64,000 nucleotides of DNA from Anaerolineales bacterium (GCA_030583925.1 CP129482.1:1116001-1180000), one strand, 5' to 3'. Positions 48,030 through 57,377 are shown, numbered from the stretch's first letter. Numbers and translations: made by a program. Notes: generated from the sequence alone by a model not told the origin.

Positions 48030-48842
48030 ATGCCCATTGACCTTCGAAATAAAGTCATCCTCATCACTGGCGCCTCGTCAGGCTTCGGCGCAGACGCTGC
48101 GAAACATTTCGCCAAAGAGGGTTGTAAAGTCGTGCTTGCCGCGCGTCGGCTCGACCGATTGCAAAACCTCGCGGCTGAAATTCAAAAAATGGGAGGCGAG
48201 GCGCTTGCGATTCCTGTGGATGTCGCCGAACGCGCTGAGGTCGAAGTGATGGTGCAAACCGCGCTCGACCTCTACGGCAGGATCGACATCCTCTTCAACA
48301 ATGCAGGTTTCGGCGCGGTCAACTGGTTCGAGAATCTCAAACCCGAACGCCACATCGAGACGTTGATCCGCGTCAATCTCATCGGCACGATCCTCGTCAC
48401 GCGCGCAGTCTTGCCAGATATGCTCGAACGCGGCGAAGGTCACATCATCAACATGGTTTCGGTCGCGGGGCTTATCGCCGCGCCGACCATCACCACGTAT
48501 TCCGCGAGCAAATACGGCGCGCGCGCCTTCACCGACGCGCTCCGTCGCGAGGTCTCGCATCTCGGCGTCAAAGTTTCAGGCATTTACCCAGGTCCTGCGG
48601 TCACCGAGTTCGGCGAAAAACTCGAGCGCACGAAATCGCGCGAAACCATCAAACGCATCAAGTATCCGCACATGTCTTCCGCATATGTCGCGCGCCGCGT
48701 CGTGGATGTCGCCAAACGTCCGCGCCGCACGCTCGTCATCCCGTGGTGGTTCCGCGTCATCACCACGTTCGACACGCTCTTCCCCGTCGCGGTGGATTGG
48801 ATTTTGTATTTCTTTTCGAAGAAGAATCATAATTTGGATTAA
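48030..48842 (+). CDS. Short-chain dehydrogenase/reductase
   Basis: A 270-residue SDR: TGASSGFGADAAKHF at 12-26, NNAGFGAV near 89-96, catalytic Ser in NMVSVAGLIA near 140, and YSASKYGARAF with Tyr and Lys intact. The C-terminal ~50 residues hold KRPRRTLVIPWWFRVITTFDTLFPVAVDWILYFF, a hydrophobic tail like that of DltE/sadH-type SDRs that may touch the membrane. Substrate unknown. Confidence 0.87.
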   Translation: MPIDLRNKVILITGASSGFGADAAKHFAKEGCKVVLAARRLDRLQNLAAEIQKMGGEALAIPVDVAERAEVEVMVQTALDLYGRIDILFNNAGFGAVNWFENLKPERHIETLIRVNLIGTILVTRAVLPDMLERGEGHIINMVSVAGLIAAPTITTYSASKYGARAFTDALRREVSHLGVKVSGIYPGPAVTEFGEKLERTKSRETIKRIKYPHMSSAYVARRVVDVAKRPRRTLVIPWWFRVITTFDTLFPVAVDWILYFFSKKNHNLD

Positions 48843-48850
48843 GTGAATGA

Positions 48851-48904
48851 GTGCGTCGCACCAATTTACGAAGACTTCGCCAATCAATTTTGAGTGCGAC
48901 GCAC
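48851..48904. repeat. Inverted repeat GTGCGTCGCAC / GTGCGACGCAC
   Basis: Two 11-base arms that are exact reverse complements, 32 bases apart, between the SDR and the M24 peptidase genes. Possibly a terminator-like or dispersed repeat. Confidence 0.65.
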
Positions 48905-48930
48905 CCTCAAACTCGGCATAGGAGACTCAC

Positions 48931-50040
48931 ATGACTCATCAATCTCGTTTGGATAAACTAAACGCTTCACTTCGGACGGGGGAACTTGATTCAGTTATCC
49001 TGAATCCGGGTCCAACCCTCAAGTACCTCACCGGGTTGGATTTTCACCTGATGGAGCGACCCGTCGTTTTGTTTTACGCAAAAGACCAAACCCCTGCGAT
49101 CGTGATTCCCGAATTGGAAATGCAGAAAGTTGCAAACCTTCCTTATAAGCTTCAAGTGTTTTCGTATCCTGAAAATCCATCCGAATGGGACGCGGCGTTC
49201 CGCAAGGCGGCGCAGGCGCTTAGTCTGGATGGGAAGCGAATCGGAGTCGAGCCGCGTCAACTGCGTCTGCTGGAATTCCGCCACGTCAAGAGCGGCGCGC
49301 CCGAAGCGGACTTCCCCGACGCCAGCGATGTCCTCGCGCAACTGCGTCTGCGGAAAGACAAATCGGAGGTGGAGGCTATGAGGCGGGCGGCGCTTATCGC
49401 CCAGTCCGCGCTTGAAGCGGTTCTTCCATCCATCAAGATCGGCATGACCGAAAAAGAATTATCAGCCGAGTTGGTGATGCAGTTGTTCAAGCACGGGTCG
49501 GAGCCTGAAATGCCGTTTGCGCCAATTGTTTCCACTGGACCGAACTCAGCCAATCCACACGCCTCACCATCGGATAGAAAACTGCAAGCGGGCGATTTGC
49601 TCGTCGTGGACTGGGGGGCAGCGTATGGCGGTTACATCTCCGATTTGACGCGCACGTTTGCCGTCGGCGCAGTGGATGAGGAATATCGAAAGATTCACAA
49701 AATCGTGCAAGAAGCGAACGCGGCGGGGCGAGCGGCGGCGAAGCCCGGCATCCCATGCGCGGAGGTGGACAGAGCCGCGCGCGAGGTGATCGAAAGATCG
49801 GGTTACGGAAAATATTTCACGCATCGCACCGGTCACGGCATCGGCATGGAAGGTCACGAAGAGCCGTACATGCGCGGCGATAACATGCAATTGCTCGAAC
49901 CGGGCATGGCGTTTACCGTTGAGCCCGGCATCTATCTGCCCGGTCGCAACGGCGTGCGGATTGAGGACAATGTGGTGATCACCGAATCGGGCGCGGATGT
50001 GTTGTCCGATATGCCGAGGGAAATAAGAGTGGTTGGGTGA
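48931..50040 (+). CDS. M24-family aminopeptidase (Xaa-Pro type)
   Basis: A 369-residue enzyme with an N-terminal creatinase-like domain (about 5-130) and a pita-bread catalytic domain. Dinuclear metal ligands are visible in order: Asp in VVDWGAAYGGY, Asp in SDLTRTF, His in HRTGHGIGMEGHEEP, Glu in FTVEPGIYL and Glu in GVRIEDNVVI. It removes N-terminal residues before proline from peptides in the cytoplasm. Length and motif order are as expected for PepQ/YpdF-type proteins. Confidence 0.92.
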   Translation: MTHQSRLDKLNASLRTGELDSVILNPGPTLKYLTGLDFHLMERPVVLFYAKDQTPAIVIPELEMQKVANLPYKLQVFSYPENPSEWDAAFRKAAQALSLDGKRIGVEPRQLRLLEFRHVKSGAPEADFPDASDVLAQLRLRKDKSEVEAMRRAALIAQSALEAVLPSIKIGMTEKELSAELVMQLFKHGSEPEMPFAPIVSTGPNSANPHASPSDRKLQAGDLLVVDWGAAYGGYISDLTRTFAVGAVDEEYRKIHKIVQEANAAGRAAAKPGIPCAEVDRAAREVIERSGYGKYFTHRTGHGIGMEGHEEPYMRGDNMQLLEPGMAFTVEPGIYLPGRNGVRIEDNVVITESGADVLSDMPREIRVVG

Positions 50041-50065
50041 TTCTGGATTATTACGCGAGCGGCAA

Positions 50066-51237
50066 ATGAGTGGAAAGAAAGCTTTGCTTCTAATCGTTGT
50101 TGTCATGCTTGCCCTCATTGGGCTTTCTTTCCGTTTTTATGGTTATGAAGCAACATGGCATTTATGGAATATCCCCACAATTAAACCGTTCTTCGCAGAC
50201 TTGCGAACGGTGATCGGTTGGTCAGACGCTATTCGTGAAGGGCGGAATTTGCCATTGATGGATTATCCTCCGCTTTGGTTGTACATCGGAAGGATGGGAA
50301 TAGGGCAGGAACAGGTTCCGGCTTTGGCGTTTCTGCTTTTGTTGGGATACTTTATTTCGTTGTTCGTCTTCGCGATGGATATGACCGTCCGACCGCATTA
50401 TTCATGGCAATTGCTATTTTTTCACCTGCTGTCATGTTATGTTATGAACGCGTCAATGTTGATCTGGTGATTTTCATAATGCTGGCTTTCACGCTTGCCA
50501 TAGACAGATTTTCGCCCCTCTTGGCATTCATTTTGCTGGAACTCTCGGCGATGTTGAAGTTGTTTTCGATCTTTGGATTGGGGTATTTGCTTAGAGAAAC
50601 CCGCAAGCGGTTTTTCCTACTTTTTTCACTCGGCGTTTCCATCTTCATCGCATATTTGACGTTAATTTGGCGCAACACGAACTGGATGGTGATGCAAGCG
50701 CCGAAAGGGTCGCTGCTCAATTTCGGAGTGAGCGCGATGGGATATCGGGTATTTGAAATAACTGACTCGAAGGCGTATAGCGATCTGACCACAATCCTTA
50801 TGTTTGCGCTTGCCTTCTTGATCATCGCGTATGTCCTGTATTTGAGCGATAAACTTAATCTGTCGGCGGAAAACAATCGATACATTGACGCGTTTCGCAT
50901 TGGCGCGCTGATTTATTTTGGCGCTTTTTTACAGGGTGCCGCTTTCAATTACAAGTTCATGTTCCTGATTTTTGCCATACCGCAGATAGTCTTATGGATC
51001 AAACCCGACGGTCAATTACGGCGCGCGGGAGCGTGGTCGCTTGCGTTCGTCTTGTTCTCCTGTTGGGGAATGATCTTAAGTAGAATATTCCCGTTGAATC
51101 TGGCGTTCGCGCTGGATGAAGCCGCCAATTGGTTGGCATTTGCCTATCTGTTGTTTTTGTTCCTCTGTTCTTGTCCAGATTGGGTGCGATTGGAAATCCG
51201 CACGTTCTTTAAGCGATATGAAAGAAAGGCAGCGTGA
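50066..51237 (+). pseudogene. Polytopic membrane protein (GT-C-like), frameshifted
   Basis: Two overlapping frames each encode half of one hydrophobic protein. Frame 50066-50470 starts MSGKKALLLIVVVMLALIG and contains YPPLWLYIGRMG, as in DUF2029/GT-C mannosyltransferase-like proteins. Frame 50275-51237 continues with TALFMAIAIFSPAVMLCYERVNVDLVIF and about eight helices. The crossover lies between about 50330 and 50420, near GACCGTCCGACCGC. Joined, the product would be about 390 residues. Either the gene is broken or the assembly has a one-base error there. The second half overlaps the next gene by GTGA. Confidence 0.7.
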
Positions 51238-51692
51238 AAATTGAAATACGCTCTGCGAGTCCTAATGAAGCCGACGCGCTCTCGCGCATTGCCTTCTCAG
51301 CCAAAGCGCATTGGGGTTATCCCAAACGGTGGATGGAGATCTGGTCGCCGCAATTAACATTCACGCCTGAATATTTTCAGGAAAATGAAAGTTGGGTCGC
51401 TGAGATAGACGGCGATCCAATTGCGTTTTACACATTACAGGATAGAGACGGAATCGTGTGGATCGAAAATCTTTGGGTCATGCCTGAATACATTGGAAAG
51501 GGTATCGGACAAGAATTATTTCTTCACGCCATTGAAATGGCGCGTCAGCGCGGATACAAATCTCTGCAACTTGAAGCGGACCCGAACGCGATGGGATTTT
51601 ATGAGAAAATGGGGATGAGGAAGATCGGCGAGCGACATTCCGAAGTGGATGGGCAGCCGCGTATCCTTCCATTGATGGAGATGACCTTGTGA
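51234..51692 (+). CDS. GNAT-family N-acetyltransferase
   Basis: A 152-residue acetyltransferase starting with GTG that overlaps the previous stop (GTGA). The GNAT motif A is WVMPEYIGKGIGQELFLHAIEMARQRGYKSLQLEADPNAMGFYEKMGM, with the acetyl-CoA pyrophosphate loop GKGIGQ. It transfers an acetyl group to an amine of unknown identity. Its stop overlaps the tag start (GTGA), so three genes in a row are coupled. Confidence 0.87.
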   Translation: MKIEIRSASPNEADALSRIAFSAKAHWGYPKRWMEIWSPQLTFTPEYFQENESWVAEIDGDPIAFYTLQDRDGIVWIENLWVMPEYIGKGIGQELFLHAIEMARQRGYKSLQLEADPNAMGFYEKMGMRKIGERHSEVDGQPRILPLMEMTL

Positions 51693-52234
51693 CCTACTGC
51701 GATTACGTCAAATCACATCCCGAAGATCTATTCAATAAGCCGTATCACGATACCCAATACGGCTTTCCGCTCGATGACGATAACCTGCTCTTCGAGCGGT
51801 TGATTCTTGAGATCAATCAGGCGGGGCTGTCGTGGATTTTGATTTTGAAGAGGGCAGACAATTTCCGCAAAGCCTATCGCGGGTTTGATATTGCAAAAGT
51901 GGCGAAGTTTGGAGAAAAAGACCGGACGCGTCTGCTTGCCGACACGGGGATTATCCGCAACCGCCTCAAGGTGGACGCGGCGATCGAGAACGCCAAACGG
52001 ATTCAGAAACTGCAAAAGGAATTTGGCTCATTCAAAGGCTGGCTTGACGCGCACCACCCGTTGACGAAAGACGAATGGGTGAAATTGTTCAAAAAGACGT
52101 TCGTCTTCACTGGCGGCGAAATAGTGAACGAGTTCCTCATGTCTACGGGGTATTTGGCGGGCGCGCACGCGAAAAGTTGCCCGGTCTACAAAAAGGTCGC
52201 GTCCCTGCGCCCCGCGTGGATGCGCCGCAGATAG
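51689..52234 (+). CDS. tag: DNA-3-methyladenine glycosylase I
   Basis: A 181-residue base-excision glycosylase. YHDTQYGFPLDDDNLLFERLILEINQAGLSWILILKRADNFRKAYRGFD is the family hallmark. Zinc ligands expected by homology are Cys4, His20 and the His and Cys of AHAKSC near 166-171. It removes 3-methyladenine from alkylated DNA. GTG start at 51689, overlapping the acetyltransferase stop. Confidence 0.92.
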   Translation: MTYCDYVKSHPEDLFNKPYHDTQYGFPLDDDNLLFERLILEINQAGLSWILILKRADNFRKAYRGFDIAKVAKFGEKDRTRLLADTGIIRNRLKVDAAIENAKRIQKLQKEFGSFKGWLDAHHPLTKDEWVKLFKKTFVFTGGEIVNEFLMSTGYLAGAHAKSCPVYKKVASLRPAWMRRR

Positions 52235-52248
52235 TCTATAATCATGGC

Positions 52249-53028
52249 ATGTCTCAACTTATCGAAACGGCTGAGCCGTTTTTCTTTTTAGGCGACTCCG
52301 CCAAGCCCGCTTGCTTGCTCGTCCACGGATTCACAGCCTCGCCAAAAGAAATGCGTTTACTGGGGGAATATTTGAATCAACATGGCTACACTTGTTTGGG
52401 GATTCGCCTCACGGGTCACGCAACTTCTCCCGAAGATATGATTCGTTCGCGCTATACGGATTGGATGGCTTCCGTCGAAGATGGTTATCATCTTTTGCGC
52501 GGCGTATCGGATCGAATTTTCATTGTCGGGCTTTCGATGGGCGGAGTGTTATCCTTGTTGATGTCATCACGATTGAAGGTGGAAGGCGTCGCCGCGTTGT
52601 CTGCGCCGTTTAGCTTGCCGCGCGATTATCCAATCTGGCTTCTCAACTTCATTAGCGTGTTCAAGAAATACGTTCCAAAAGGGAAAGGCAAGCCTGGGAG
52701 CGGTTGGTTCGATCAAGCCGCGTACCGCGAGCAAGTTTCGTATCCGATGAATCCAGTTCGGTCAACTGCGGAGTTGAAAAAGTTGATTCTTGAAATGCGC
52801 GCGGCGTTGCCGAAGATCGAGGTTCCCGTGTTGCTGATGCATTCACGCGATGACACGTACGTCCTGCCGCAGAACATGGAAAAGATCCACGCCGCGCTGG
52901 TCAATGCCAAAGGCGCGACAAAGCTGTCCATTGGCGGGTCAGGTCACGTCGTCACGCGTGATGCGGCTCGTCATCAAGTGTTTGAGGCAGTGTTGGAATT
53001 CATCCAGCGCGTGGGAGGCGATGTTTGA
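52249..53028 (+). CDS. Alpha/beta hydrolase (carboxylesterase type)
   Basis: A 259-residue hydrolase beginning MSQLIETAEPFFF. CLLVHGFTASPKEMRLL contains the oxyanion HG, GLSMGGVL the nucleophilic Ser (about residue 93), HSRDDTYVLP the Asp and GSGHVVTRD the His. It resembles monoacylglycerol lipase/Est30-like carboxylesterases. A longer reading back to 52075 runs inside tag and is rejected; CTATAAT just before the start may be its own -10. Downstream is a MFS gene with TTGA overlap. Confidence 0.85.
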   Translation: MSQLIETAEPFFFLGDSAKPACLLVHGFTASPKEMRLLGEYLNQHGYTCLGIRLTGHATSPEDMIRSRYTDWMASVEDGYHLLRGVSDRIFIVGLSMGGVLSLLMSSRLKVEGVAALSAPFSLPRDYPIWLLNFISVFKKYVPKGKGKPGSGWFDQAAYREQVSYPMNPVRSTAELKKLILEMRAALPKIEVPVLLMHSRDDTYVLPQNMEKIHAALVNAKGATKLSIGGSGHVVTRDAARHQVFEAVLEFIQRVGGDV

Positions 53029-54146
53029 ATCGCAATCTTGTGTTCGTCAGCCTTTCCCTATTCACGTGGGGATTTGGCGAAGGACTGTTTTTCAATTTTC
53101 AGCCGATCTATCTCAAACAATTGGGGAGCAGTGAAGCGCAGATCGGGTTGATCTTGGGCGCGTTCGGCGCGGCGATGGCGATCACGCACATCCCCGCGGG
53201 CAGGCTGGCGGATCGATTCGGGCGAAAGCCATTGCTTGTGATCGCGTGGGTGACGGGATTGGTTTCGACGGTGATGATGGCGCTGGCGCGCGGATTGCCG
53301 TTTTTTGTTGTTGGCATGCTCGGCTACGGCTTGACTGCGTTTGTGTCCTCGCCGCTTGGCAGTTACGTGACTGCCGCGCGCGGGAAGTTGTCGGTGGGCG
53401 CGGCGCTTTCGATGAACACCGCCACGTTCAGCATGGGGATGGTTCTTGGTCCGCTCACTGGCGGCTGGATCGGCGACCACTACGGTTTGCGGACGGTTTA
53501 TTTTATAGCGGCTGGCGTGTTCGTGTTGTCCACATTGTTTATTATGCAGATTCAAAAACAACCGCTCGATCGTCACGACCCCGACTCTCCGCCTGTGAAT
53601 CTTTTGAACAACTCGCGCTTGAAACAATTCCTTGCCGTTGTGGCGTTTGCGATGTTTGCCATGTACATCGCCCAGCCGCTCACGCCAAACTTTTTAGAGG
53701 ACGTGCGCGCCTTATCGCTTTCGAATATTGGAGTTGTGTTCGCATTAGGCGCGCTGGGCAATTCGCTGTTCGCGCTCACCTTGAGCCGCTTCGAGCCGCA
53801 TCGTGGTTTCGTTGTCGCGCAGATGATGGTGGCGCTGTTTGCTTTGCTGATCTGGCGCGGCACGAACATGCCGACTCTGGCGTTCGGATATTTTTTGCTC
53901 GGCGGATTTCGCGCCTCACGTCCGTTGGCGATGGCGCAAGCGCGTTCGCTCGTGCATCAATCGCAAATGGGACTCACCTACGGCGTGATGGAAACCGCCA
54001 ACGCTGTTATTTTCATTCTCACGCCGCCGCTGGCTGGCTTGATCTATGAACGCGACTCGTTTCTAATTTATCAACTTGCCATCGCGTTGATCGCCATTTC
54101 AATTATCGTCAGCGCCATCGTGCCTCGGAGGTTGCTCCATGCTTGA
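53025..54146 (+). CDS. Major facilitator superfamily transporter
   Basis: A 373-residue transporter with about 12 helices. The loop 2-3 signature is GRLADRFGRKPLLV near 61-74. The first repeat (LGLILGAFGAAMAITHIPAG region) and second repeat (VFALGALGNSLFALTLSRFEPHRGF) are both present. The start is TTG overlapping the hydrolase stop, with GGGAGG upstream. The transported compound is unknown. The stop lies 8 bp into the next gene. Confidence 0.85.
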   Translation: MNRNLVFVSLSLFTWGFGEGLFFNFQPIYLKQLGSSEAQIGLILGAFGAAMAITHIPAGRLADRFGRKPLLVIAWVTGLVSTVMMALARGLPFFVVGMLGYGLTAFVSSPLGSYVTAARGKLSVGAALSMNTATFSMGMVLGPLTGGWIGDHYGLRTVYFIAAGVFVLSTLFIMQIQKQPLDRHDPDSPPVNLLNNSRLKQFLAVVAFAMFAMYIAQPLTPNFLEDVRALSLSNIGVVFALGALGNSLFALTLSRFEPHRGFVVAQMMVALFALLIWRGTNMPTLAFGYFLLGGFRASRPLAMAQARSLVHQSQMGLTYGVMETANAVIFILTPPLAGLIYERDSFLIYQLAIALIAISIIVSAIVPRRLLHA

Positions 54147-54819
54147 GATCGTTTCGTTCACGCTCGGTCCCGCCCAGACGAACGCGTACCTCGTTGCGGA
54201 TTCTGAAACGAAAGAAGCCGCAGTGATCGATCCCGCGTGGGACGGTCACATCATTTTAAAAGCCGCGCAACAACGCGGCTGGCGCATCGGTCACTTGTGG
54301 TACACGCACGCGCACTTCGATCACATCGGCGGCGCGGCGGAGATCGCCGACGCGCTGAACCCGTTGCCGCTCGTGGCGCTGCATCCGAACGATCATGTGA
54401 TGTGGCGCGCGGGTGGCGGAGCCGCGTTGTTCGGATTCAATATTGACCCGGGTCCCGAACCGACGATTGACTTCGCGCACGGGATGAAAATGAAACTCGG
54501 CAATGTGGATTTTGAAATCCGCTTCACCCCCGGACATACAACTGGTCACTGCGTCTTATACGTTCCCGCCCCTGACGCCCGCGCTGAGCGGAGCGACCCG
54601 ATAGGGGAGCAAAGACGAAGCGTCTGTTTCTGCGGCGACCTCATCTTCGCTGGCTCCGTCGGCCGCACCGACCTCCCCAGTGGAGATTGGAACGCGCTCG
54701 AAAAAAGCATCCGCGAGCAAATCTTCACCTTGCCCGATGATACGCGCTTGCTTTCTGGTCACGGTCCCGAAACGACGGTGGGGGAGGAGAAGCGGAATAA
54801 TCCGTTTGTGAGAGGATAA
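54139..54819 (+). CDS. Metallo-beta-lactamase-fold hydrolase (glyoxalase II-like)
   Basis: A 226-residue MBL hydrolase. Metal motif THAHFDHIGG near 55-64, later His in TPGHTTGHCVLY near 132, the GRTDL block (GSVGRTDLPSGDW) near 175, and LSGHGPETTVGEE at the end. These are marks of YcbL/GloB-like thioester hydrolases. Between LYVPA and CFCGDLIF it has about 16 extra residues (PDARAERSDPIGEQRRS) encoded by a repeat-like DNA segment. ATG 54139 overlaps the transporter gene. Confidence 0.88.
   Translation: MLEIVSFTLGPAQTNAYLVADSETKEAAVIDPAWDGHIILKAAQQRGWRIGHLWYTHAHFDHIGGAAEIADALNPLPLVALHPNDHVMWRAGGGAALFGFNIDPGPEPTIDFAHGMKMKLGNVDFEIRFTPGHTTGHCVLYVPAPDARAERSDPIGEQRRSVCFCGDLIFAGSVGRTDLPSGDWNALEKSIREQIFTLPDDTRLLSGHGPETTVGEEKRNNPFVRG
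54571..54622. repeat. Repeat-like insertion inside the MBL-fold gene
   Basis: Contains CGCTGAGCGGAGCG and resembles dispersed repeats of this genome type; read in frame as extra residues in a surface loop. Confidence 0.45.
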
Positions 54820-54824
54820 AAAAA

Positions 54825-54865
54825 TACTGCGTATTGCGTAATTAAGAAATACGCAATACGCAGTA
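54825..54865. terminator. Perfect hairpin between convergent genes
   Basis: TACTGCGTATTGCGTA and TACGCAATACGCAGTA form a perfect 16-bp stem around a 9-base loop, flanked by A- and T-rich bases. Same family as 47970-48014. It sits between the MBL gene and the rny stop and could end both transcripts. Confidence 0.7.
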
Positions 54866-54894
54866 CGCCTAACCGTTCCCTAGCCTCTTCTCAA

Positions 54895-56421
54895 TTACTT
54901 CGCAATCCCCGTCGCCCGTGTCTCGCGGATGACCGTCACCTTGATCTGACCCGGGTATTGCATCGTCTCCTCGATCTGCTTTGCCACATCACGCGCTAAT
55001 CTTGCAGAGGCGAGATCGTCAATTGCTTCGGGCTTGACGATGATTCGGACCTCGCGTCCCGCTTGAATGGCAAACGCCTGCTGAACCCCTTCGAACGACA
55101 TGGACATTTCCTCCAGCGAACGAATGCGCTTGATGTACGCTTCGAGGTCTTCACGCCGAGCGCCGGGTCGCGCGCCGGAGATGGCGTCTGCAGATTCGGT
55201 GATGACCGCTTCCACGGTGAGTTGATCAACTTCATGGTGATGCGATTCGATGGCGTTCACCACAATGGAGTTGACGCCGTAACGTCGGCAAAATTCCGCT
55301 CCGAGTTTGGCGTGCGTGCCATCCTGGTTGTGATCCATTGCCTTGCCGATATCGTGCAAGAAGCCGCCCAGTTTGGATTGTTCGACATTTGCGCCGATCT
55401 CTGCCGCAAGGATGCCAGCCAACTTTGAGACTTCGACTGCGTGCGCGAGCTGGTTCTGCCCGTACGACGTGCGGAATTTGAGTCGTCCCATCATCTTCAA
55501 AATTTCAGGATGCAACCCCGAAACGTTGGCGTCGTAAGCGGCTTGTTCACCCGCTTCATTGATGATCTTTTCGACCGCGCGCGTTTCGTCTTCAACGATC
55601 TTTTCGATGTGTGCGGGGTGGATTCTTCCGTCGAGAATTAACTTTGCTAACGCGCGTCGTCCAATTTCACGGCGGACCGAATCGAAGCATGAAACAGTCA
55701 CCGAGTCTGGCGTATCGTCCACGATCACATCCACGCCCGCGGCTTGCTCGAAGGCTTTGATGTTGCGCCCGTTGCGTCCAACGATGCGTCCCTTCATCTC
55801 CTCGCTGGGCAAGGTTACAACGGCACGCGTGACCTCCGCCACATGTTCGGATGCGACGCGCTGGATGGCGTCCGCGATCAATTTGCGGGCGCGCTTCTCG
55901 CCTTCCTCGCGCGCTTCCGCTTCGATCTGGCGGATGATGCGCGCCATATCGCCGCGCGCTTCCTTTTCGACGGCGATGAACAATTCCTTCTTCGCTTCGT
56001 CGGATGAGAGCGTGGCGATCTGCTCCAACTTTTTCACTTGTTCTTCGTGGAGTTTCTCAGCCTCGTTGCTCCGTTTGTCAATTTGAGACTGGCGGCGGTT
56101 CAGGTTCTGTTCCCGCTGTTCCATTTTGTCGAAGCGGCTGTCTAGTTCGACGCGGCGTTTGTCGAGCCGGTCGGTTTCCTTGTTCAATTCGATGCGGCGT
56201 TCTTTGATCTCCGTTTCCGACGCTTGGATGATCTTGGTGGCGTTCTCGCGCGCCTGACTTTCGATCAATCGCGCTTGTTCGTTTGCAACTTTCAGGATGT
56301 TGTCCGCTTTGTCCTGCTGGTTTTTGAGCGCCTTCTCCACTTGATAGCGGTGGAGAAAATAACCAGCGACCAAACCGATCAGCAGGGCAAGGATGTCTGT
56401 GAAAATAGTGATTCCATTCAT
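54895..56421 (-). CDS. rny: Ribonuclease Y
   Basis: A 508-residue membrane-anchored endoribonuclease that initiates mRNA turnover. N-terminal helix (ILALLIGLVAGYFLHRYQ, about 8-25), long coiled coil to about 190, KH domain with GRNGRNIKAFEQAAGVDVIVDDTPDSVTVS (about 215-245), and the HD domain with HDIGKAMDHNQDGTHAKLG near 353-371. It overlaps recX by ATGA, so both are read from the promoter at 57378-57405 or one within the leader. Confidence 0.95.
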   Translation of the reverse strand: MNGITIFTDILALLIGLVAGYFLHRYQVEKALKNQQDKADNILKVANEQARLIESQARENATKIIQASETEIKERRIELNKETDRLDKRRVELDSRFDKMEQREQNLNRRQSQIDKRSNEAEKLHEEQVKKLEQIATLSSDEAKKELFIAVEKEARGDMARIIRQIEAEAREEGEKRARKLIADAIQRVASEHVAEVTRAVVTLPSEEMKGRIVGRNGRNIKAFEQAAGVDVIVDDTPDSVTVSCFDSVRREIGRRALAKLILDGRIHPAHIEKIVEDETRAVEKIINEAGEQAAYDANVSGLHPEILKMMGRLKFRTSYGQNQLAHAVEVSKLAGILAAEIGANVEQSKLGGFLHDIGKAMDHNQDGTHAKLGAEFCRRYGVNSIVVNAIESHHHEVDQLTVEAVITESADAISGARPGARREDLEAYIKRIRSLEEMSMSFEGVQQAFAIQAGREVRIIVKPEAIDDLASARLARDVAKQIEETMQYPGQIKVTVIRETRATGIAK

Positions 56422-57071
56422 GTTATGTCCTCATCTTCGTAATGATGTTCTTTGTGATGTGTTTCATTCCAGAGTTTTGCAACGACCGGTGAGATCACCG
56501 CATAGGAAAACCCGCGTCGGGCGAGAAACTCTGATAATTTCTTTCGATAGTTTTGCCATTCCAACTCTGCGAACCGCGTCGCTTTTCTTTGTGCGGCTTC
56601 GTACGCCAACGCCTCGTCGTCAATCTCTTTGAGCGCGGCGGAGGCGGTCTCTTCATCAAGTCCTTTTTGGCGCAACTCTAACGCCATCATGCGCCGGCTG
56701 CGCGGACGGAATGTTGTCCGATTCTCGACCCAGGCTCGGGCAAATTGATCGTCGTTCGCCAATCCGTCCTGCCGCAAGCGCGCGAGCGTTTCCTCGATGA
56801 ACTCCTCGGGAATTTCGTGCTTGCGGAGGTTTTTGCGGATCTCCGCTTCGGAGCGGGCGCGGTAACTGAGGAACAGCAGCGCCTGTTGGACAGCGCGTTC
56901 GCGCGCGTCTTCCGCTTGCATCTTTTGGATTTTCGCTTCGTCCAGCGTATCGCCGACCTTCAGCCACGCGGCGACGATACGCGCCAGCCCGAAGGCAAAT
57001 TCCCCATCGAGATGCACATTGACTCGATTCGGGTTGCGCTTCTGCACTTCGAGAGCGGTGATCTTTTTCAT
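56418..57071 (-). CDS. recX: RecX regulatory protein
   Basis: A 217-residue RecX, a modulator that binds RecA filaments. Three-helix repeats are recognisable: ALLFLSYRARSEAEIRKNLRKHEIPEEFIEETLARLRQDGLANDDQFARAWVENRT, then RRMMALELRQKGLDEETASAAL. The first 50 residues form the wing seen in longer RecX proteins (NRVNVHLDGEFAFGL). recA is not in this window; the partner is rny. A ~300-base structured region separates it from its promoter. Confidence 0.9.
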   Translation of the reverse strand: MKKITALEVQKRNPNRVNVHLDGEFAFGLARIVAAWLKVGDTLDEAKIQKMQAEDARERAVQQALLFLSYRARSEAEIRKNLRKHEIPEEFIEETLARLRQDGLANDDQFARAWVENRTTFRPRSRRMMALELRQKGLDEETASAALKEIDDEALAYEAAQRKATRFAELEWQNYRKKLSEFLARRGFSYAVISPVVAKLWNETHHKEHHYEDEDIT

Positions 57072-57377
57072 TAAAGCACACAGCCGAACGACCGTCGAAG
57101 CGGCTTCGGCTGTGGGAAATCTCCAGATGGGTTGAGCAGTCCCAACGTCCGCGCGTGATGCGTGCGGAGGTTGGGTTAATCCGCCGGACGGTTTGACGTC
57201 ACCGGCGAAGAACGAGTTGAGGGGGGGAAGTCAGTTTTCTTTTCACGTTACTTTTGATGACTTCTTGTAATAACTCCCAAAACGGGGGAGGTTCCTGCTC
57301 ACAGTATCCAGAGGTGGTACAGCCAAGACCGCGTCTGCGGTGGGAATTTTTCTATCCAATCCTTTCGGATTGCTCTT
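57072..57377 (-). other. ~300-base structured leader or ncRNA upstream of recX
   Basis: No coding frame. On the minus strand it follows a near-consensus promoter and contains several strong hairpins: CACAGCCGAA/TTCGGCTGTG next to recX (57079-57114), CCCAAC-TCCGC/GCGGA-GTTGGG (57140-57175 region), GAAGTC/GACTTC and CTCCC/GGGAG. It could be a long regulatory 5' UTR or a stable RNA. I could not match it to RNase P RNA, tmRNA, SRP RNA or a known riboswitch. Confidence 0.5.

Noticed and set aside
57072..57377. RNase P RNA, tmRNA or SRP RNA
   Set aside because: None of their conserved sequence blocks could be found on either strand by eye.
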